From Nectonema munidae (taxonomy: Eukaryota; Nematomorpha; Nectonematoida; Nectonematidae): a DNA stretch of 64,000 bases. Positions 58,670 through 64,000 of this stretch are shown here, piece by piece. The notes beneath the pieces were generated by a model that was not told the DNA's origin, made no database searches, and was given only the letters and a program-made list of their open reading frames with translations. The stretch spans positions 1-64,000 of the forward strand of contig JAUIRK010000627.1 in assembly GCA_030549495.1 (NCBI GenBank). The letters run 5' to 3'. Position 1 is the first letter of the stretch. Every line of letters starts with the position of its first letter. The position numbers and the translations under genes are program-made.

Positions 58670-61624
58670 TTAACCGTTTAACCGCCAATGGTCCACTTTT
58701 CACTTCTTTGTTAAAATCCAAATTAAAAACAATGAAACATATTTTAGGTTCATTTTTTTTCTTAAGTTCAATTGAAAAGTCTTCGAGATACACAAATAAA
58801 ACAAAAATAAATAAAATTAAATTTTTTTATTAAAAATTATTAATTGATAAAAAATTGGGAAATGGTAAAAAAAGTCAATTTTATAAAATCCAAATTCTAG
58901 AAAAAAATATTCGAGCAATTCTAAAATATCCTTACAGTTCATGACATACTATCCCTTATTTTTGTCACCAATGTGTTTCTGTAAAAAATAAATTTGAATA
59001 TGTCGCCATATTCTTTGAAAGTATTTAGGATCCACAAGTGGACCATTGGCGTATCGTGACAAAGAAATATACCCTTTTAACACATAATTAGAAAAAACGA
59101 TGAAAAAGTACATTTTTTCAACAGAGTTGATCATAATGATTGATATCTCTGTTTCTTTAGTTTCATGACGTTGAATGTTGTACTTTCAAAAATATAACCT
59201 CTTGATTTATTGTGTGAAAACGTTAGCATGTCACTTTACATCAAATGTAAATGAATTGAGTAAATAATAAAACAGTATATTTTTCATCGTAAACATACAA
59301 ATATATACAATAATGATATCTTATTATAATGTAGGAATAAATGTGAAACGTGGAATTTGAATCAATAATTCTTGTATCATCAACATTTGTGAAGGTACAT
59401 GTTCGCAGTACTGTATACATAATGATGATACGTACAAAAAATTTGCGCGTCATAGAAATGTTGAAAAAATTATAGAATAGATGAGTATCATTGTACTTTG
59501 TATCATCAATTGATTTCAGTTTGCTAATATGTTTTCATGAATATGAAGAGATCATAATATAAGTTCCGCATTTTTTGAAATAACTCTTTTTTATCATTCT
59601 CCTACTGCTCTTGCGCTTGCACCGTTTCTTCTTGTAAAGCTAAAAATATAGCGACTTTTGTTAGTGTGGAGCCAACTTTTTTCGTTACAATACAACTACT
59701 ACTTTTTTCTTTATTATTTTGCGTTTCATTGATTTTTCCGTCAAAATGAAGTTCAAGCATTTATCTTCCGCTTTGGAGCACTTAGAAGAAGATGAGGTTT
59801 TGGAAAATGGCACTCCTATTGATTTAGTTATACTTCCTCCTGATGAAAACAATGTTGTTACCGATACCGAAGACATTGATGAAAATGATATGCTTGATAC
59901 TTTTCCTCAAGATACATGCGGAGAAATAGAAGTAACATACCCTGAAGTAGAAGAAGATCAAGATAAAACCTGCAGATGGAAAAAAATGAAAAACTTTGAT
60001 AATAATTTAGCTTCTTATTCACACGTCGATTGTCCTCAGCTAGCCGAAGACGTAGCTCATGAACCTATTGATTTTTTTTTCAAAGTTTTCCCAAAAGAAT
60101 ACATGGAAACACTGGCAAAACTATCCACTTCTTATGCTAATCAAAAAAACGAAGTAATTGATCTAGATTGGAAGGACATAGGTATTTTTATCGGATTTGT
60201 TATTTTATCGGGGTATCATACATTGCCAAGAGAGGAAGACTTGGTCGACTCAATTAGATCTTGGAGTCTCATTAGTGAGACAGGTAATATCGAGAAATAG
60301 ATTTCGAGAAATAAAGAAGTACTTTCATCTTGTCGATAATACTAAAATTAATTTAGAAGACAAAATGGCAAAAGTAAGGCCTATTTATGAAATGTTAAAC
60401 GCTAAATTTTTGAAGTTTAGTTCACTTTATAAAGAGATAAGTATAGATGAATCGATAGTTCCTTATTATGGGCCTCATTGGTGTAAGCAGTTTATAAAAG
60501 GAAAACCTATTAGGTTTGGCTATAAAATATGGTGCATGTGTTCCTATTCTGGCTGCCCCTTGTCTTTACACATATATCAAGGTAAGGAGAGAGGTTCAAG
60601 TAAGATGCCATTGGGCATGCAAGTTGTAGGAAACTTTGTCCAAACAATTGAAAACTCTTTAAAACATACATTCTATTTTGACAATTTTTTTACATCGTAC
60701 ACCCTCTTAAAAACATTGAGCGAAAAAGGTATAAAAGCAGTAGGCACCGTTAGAAGTAATAGAACCGGTAAATGTCCATTGATTGAGGATAAAGAAATCA
60801 AGAAGAAAAATAGAGGGTATTACGATTATAGATCAGATGGAATAGTATATTTTTGTAAATGGAGGGATAATGCTTGTGTGAATGTTGGATCCAACTTTTG
60901 TACGCATGAACCTGTTGGAACAGTTAGAAGGTATTCACGTTTAGAGAAGAAAAAGATCGAAGTTAGCTGTCCTTTCCTCATTAGCAAGTACAATCAAGAA
61001 ATGGGAAGGGTTGATGTGTTTGACAAGTTATTGGCTGCTTATAGGCCTAGAGTAAAGGCGAAAAAATGGTGGTGGCCTTTGGCAATGCATGCAATAAACG
61101 TTTCGGTTGTTGGTGCCTGGAAGGATTATGAAAAGACAAACACAGAAAAAAAATCATCTCATCTAAACTTCCGTAGAGAAATAACGCTACTTACTTCAAT
61201 TGAAAGGTTTGCAAACCAAGAGAAAACCAGGGCCTTCTTCTCATCTTTCTAAAAGTTCTAGAAGTGTGAATGGGCACTATTTAGTGTCCGTTTCAAGACA
61301 ACAACAACGAAAATGCGTGGTTTGTAAAAAAAATTCACTTTTATGCTGCTTTGCGTGCCAGAAAAACGTCCATCGAGACTGCTTTCCCCTTTATCATCAA
61401 TAACCACTTTTATTTTCTTTTGTCAATAAATGCTTGTTTTCAAAAAATTTTGATTTCACTTTTCGCCAATGGTCCACTTATGGACCGGTCTGTCATTGCA
61501 TATAAAACTTGTTCATCATTATCATTTTTTTATATTTCATTTCAAGGTAAGTATATTTAAACTAAATATTCAAGACAAAAGTTGAATAACACATTTTTAA
61601 TAAGTTCGGCAAGTAAACGGTTAA
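58670..61624 (+). mobile_element. piggyBac transposon, 2.95 kb, both ends and TTAA sites
   Basis: TTAA at 58670-58673 and 61621-61624. The inverted ends are CCGTTTAACCGCC on the left and CCGTTTACTTGCC on the right (reversed). A subterminal motif GCCAATGGTCCACTT occurs near both ends (58684 and 61465) and once inverted at 59038-59053, probably transposase-binding sites. The coding region covers 59746-61403. It is inserted into the hAT element, so it is the younger of the two. Confidence 0.95.
59746..61403 (+). pseudogene. piggyBac (PGBD-like) transposase, two frame breaks
   Basis: An acidic N-terminus from ATG 59746 (MKFKHLSSALEHLEEDEVLE, then a DTEDIDEND stretch) leads into the transposase fold. 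All three catalytic Asp are in place: in SIDESIVPYYGPHW (about 60.45 kb), in FYFDNFFTSYTLL (60.68 kb) and in MGRVDVFDKLLAAYRP (61.02 kb), followed by KKWWWPLAMHA. The C-terminal cysteine-rich domain is complete (CVVCKKN, CCFACQKNVHRDCF, about 61.31-61.39 kb). The frame changes near 60.29 kb (after WSLISET) and near 61.22 kb (before the Cys-rich domain), so the copy is broken by only two shifts and is fairly young. DDD chemistry at TTAA sites is known for the family. Confidence 0.92.
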
Positions 61625-61846
61625 TCTCTCACATCACCTGACATTTTAAGTTTTAGGGATTGTGTACAGCAGTATGAATTTTATTCTGAGCCGCATGACT
61701 CCTAATTCCAGTATAATAAATTTAAAAATAAGTAGAATCTCTATGGACCCCTTGAAATTCTTCCATGGACCTCTTGATGTCACCTCTTTATGTCTATGGA
61801 CCTATTGATGTCCATGGACCCCTTGTTGGGAACCACTGCTCTAGTT

Positions 61847-62069
61847 CAATGTTGCTTCTTAATTTTTGTTAAAAAAAGTTCGAGAATCACTCATTTAAAG
61901 TAATACTCTAACTATTCATTCCCAGATGCTATTTTTAAAATTCATATATTTGATACTCAAATTTTTCTAAAGTCCTAAATCAATATTAGGAATCATATAT
62001 CTAAACTATAGAATCTTTGCAAACTTAATGAAACATATCGTTATATAATAAACAAAACCAATTTGGCAA
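61847..62069. other. No gene seen
   Basis: Short AT-rich spacer between the nested transposons and a LINE fragment. Confidence 0.5.
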
Positions 62070-62560
62070 TTAACATAACATAACATAACTTTATTGGCGA
62101 AAGAAGGCTCAGCATAAAATATCGCATCTACATAAAGAGAAGAAGGTACGAGAATCAAACATACTCAAATATTCTATCCTTCCAATCAATATCTAATCTA
62201 TTCTTGAAAGTATTTAAACCTTCCTAAATAAGACTTTACAATAAGATTTCTGAAATTTATAGGAATGAAATCTTTGGGTTCTCTTTGAATATTCAGATAA
62301 TATTTTTGAGCTAATATGCATGCTTTCATGAAGGATGTTGAAAACAGAAATCATGTCTCGCCTTTTGAATCGATAAAGTAAGGAAGGCAGGTTCACTTTC
62401 TTGAGCTTTCCTTCAAAACTTAAATCTTTTAATCTAGAAATCTTCTTAGTAATAGTCTCTGAACTCTTTCAATATTAACAACATCATAAGCATGATATGG
62501 AAAAGAAATAATATTGCCGTACTCTAAAATGGGTTTGACCAATTACGTAAGAATAACCAG
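62070..62560 (-). mobile_element. LINE 3' fragment (RT C-terminus and tail)
   Basis: The minus strand reads VKPILEYGNIISFPYHAYDV, NIERVQRLLLRRFL, NLPSLLYRFKRRDMISVFNI and RTQRFHSYKFQKSYCKVLF, the usual C-terminus of Jockey/CR1-type ORF2. It ends with AATAAAG and a repeated GTTAT/TTATG tail at 62072-62092. It is truncated at its 5' side and carries at least one stop. Confidence 0.8.
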
Positions 62561-63560
62561 AATTCTAGGTTAAAAATATAGGTGTTCTAATTCTACATTT
62601 TAGGGCCAATATTAATTGAATTGGGGCTAATTGAAATAGTATGTTCAATTCAACGTTTTAATGTAAAACCGAAAAATGTAAAAATGAAATTTACGCCCAT
62701 ATACAACAGCACCAGATACCACCAAAACTAAATAAATGTAAAGAAATGTGTTCATTTTAAAATTATCATAACTTTCAAAAATGCGTGCGTATATATTGCA
62801 ACCTGAAGTTTGTTTTAGCTGTTTTCTTGACATTTAAGCAACATTTCACAACTTATGCCAATTTTCCCATATTTGTATGAAGAAAGTAGACAAACTAAAT
62901 TTTAAGATGCAGCAAACTATACGTCACCCTGTTCAATGTTTTTGGCTTTTTCAAGGTTGGAAGATCTTTCTTGACTGCTAACCATATATTTTGGAGAACT
63001 TTCTCGAAAAGGATCATGTCAAGGATAAAATTAACGTTTATTATTTACACTGCAATGCGCTTACTTGGAAGTGGTTGCCAAGCACTTGGTTTTAAGGGAA
63101 AGAATGGTGTGAAAGTGAGCATGATTATTAGATCTCAAGATAACTTAAAATGTGAAAACTTTCAATGTCATAAGATTTAATAAGCTTCGCTATAGACTTA
63201 TCCTTGCTCTACAACCCATGTCCTTCAGCACTTCGCTGTGCACTCCAGTAGCGCATTAAGAATTTTCTAACAAAAAGGGTCTAGAGAAAATTCATACCCG
63301 GACAAACATTTATATTTGTGAATTCAAAAAATCTCATTTTTATGCTTCATATATTTGCCTACAAACCGAAATTAATAGAAAAGCAAAAATCATTACCAAA
63401 AATGGAAAAATTATTATATGACAAAGGTGGTATCAGTATATATTTAATTTATATAACAAAGCGAGTTTCAAGTAATGAGAGTGAATTTGCATAAGTAATT
63501 CTCTGTATTATTTAGTATTTCAGTTTAATTGCATTTTTTTGTGAATAAAATATTTTCTGA
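62561..63560. other. No gene seen
   Basis: AT-rich sequence with no recognisable structure. Confidence 0.45.
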
Positions 63561-63564
63561 TTTT

Positions 63565-63760
63565 AAATTACTTCAATGGAGGGTTTCTCCTGGTTCAATA
63601 CTCGACCCTCTTTCTTGATTTACGTAAATGACATCTCTGATGATAGTTTTGATAATGATCTTTCATTATAAGCTAATGGTACTATGATACTCCATCTAAA
63701 GGACATTTGAAGTTAACTTGACGAGTGTAAAGCTATGTATTTTTCCAATTGTTTTACTCC
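63565..63760 (+). mobile_element. LINE reverse transcriptase fragment
   Basis: The plus strand reads SPGSILDP then LIYVNDISDDSFDNDLSL and YANGTM, a worn [20 protein letters not shown] ... YADDT segment. It has several changes, including loss of the catalytic Asp pair, and is short and old. Confidence 0.65.
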
Positions 63761-63939
63761 TACCTAGTATGCCTAATCTTATATTAGACTTTGTCGATCA
63801 ATTTACTTTCTTGTGACTTTGACAATATATTTAGTTGGAATTCTCATCCCATGTTTATCCATTTTAAATTGAGTGTAGTTTTGGGTAAACTAAGAGTTCT
63901 TACAAATTACTTTCCTCTGAAAATAAATATATATATTTG

Positions 63940-64000
63940 GTTGTATCGAACTATGAGAAGGTAGGCTTGATGCAAAATCAAACGAATTGTTTTTTTGGCA
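63940..64000 (-). mobile_element. tRNA-derived SINE, copy 3, cut by the window end
   Basis: TTGTATCGAACTATGAGAAG and GTAGGCTTGATGC match the body and B-box side of the SINEs at 30.2 and 47.1 kb. Only the part up to the B-box region lies in the window. Confidence 0.65.

Larger units (their letters stand above)
57027..61838 (-). mobile_element. hAT (Charlie-like) element carrying a nested piggyBac
   Basis: The left end is CAGTGATTCCCAAAC and the right end, reversed, is CAGTGGTTCCCAACA. The flanks CTCTAGTG (57019-57026) and CTCTAGTT (61839-61846) differ at one base. Near the right end a GGACCCCTTG-type motif recurs three times (61743-61826). The piggyBac insertion occupies 58670-61624, so the hAT itself is only about 1.9 kb and lacks the N-terminal part of its transposase gene. 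Confidence 0.92.

Overview
The window is strongly AT-rich eukaryotic DNA. It holds many DNA-transposon copies, non-LTR retrotransposon fragments, tRNA-derived SINEs and introns of only about 50 bp. This fits an animal, most likely an arthropod; an AT-rich crustacean such as a parasitic copepod would fit, but nothing here proves the species. I see no bacterial-type gene organisation, no rRNA and no CRISPR array.

Two host genes stand out. The first, on the minus strand at 7229-9730, is one uninterrupted 833-codon frame. Its length and several segments resemble FIRRM (C1orf112), the helical-repeat partner of FIGNL1 in homologous recombination. The second, on the minus strand from about 55.9 kb down to 42.6 kb, is a multi-exon gene that I assembled by eye. 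Six exons of 345-354 bp each encode one divergent Ig-like module. Each is a multiple of 3 and each is bounded by phase-1 splice sites, and a tiny last exon ends at 42615 with a poly(A) signal about 85 bp beyond. The order is C1-A1-B1-A2-B2-C2, with A-B an internal duplication. Each module carries exactly one Cys at the exon start and one in the putative B strand, and lacks the usual F-strand Cys. I recognise no named family and regard this as the most interesting object in the window.

Most of the rest is mobile DNA. From left to right: a LINE endonuclease fragment (1-480), an RTE-type 3' end with an (ATG)n tail (3.1-3.5 kb), a MITE (6.2 kb), a complete but decayed hAT element (10.5-13.45 kb), a LINE with endonuclease and reverse transcriptase (15.8-18.75 kb), a young internally deleted hAT copy with a perfect 8-bp target duplication (20.28-21.33 kb), further hAT-type MITEs (22.9, 28.4, 32.6, 36.5, 51.0 kb), SINEs (30.2, 38.5, 47.1, 63.9 kb), a broken multi-copy gene of unknown function (39.75-41.47 kb), an RTE end (42.0 kb), and a piggyBac element nested inside a hAT element (57.0-61.84 kb). 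Four small TTAA-flanked MITEs, a long-armed foldback element and a ZMYM-like hAT fossil all lie in the introns of the Ig-like gene.

Two smaller puzzles remain. One is an unclassified dispersed family with a conserved reading frame (4.6, 14.8, 20.1 and 23.7 kb). The other is a 30-bp repeat that translates as a 10-residue repeat (29.7-30.0 kb). Large parts of 24.4-28.4, 33.3-36.5 and 38.7-39.7 kb show nothing I can interpret.
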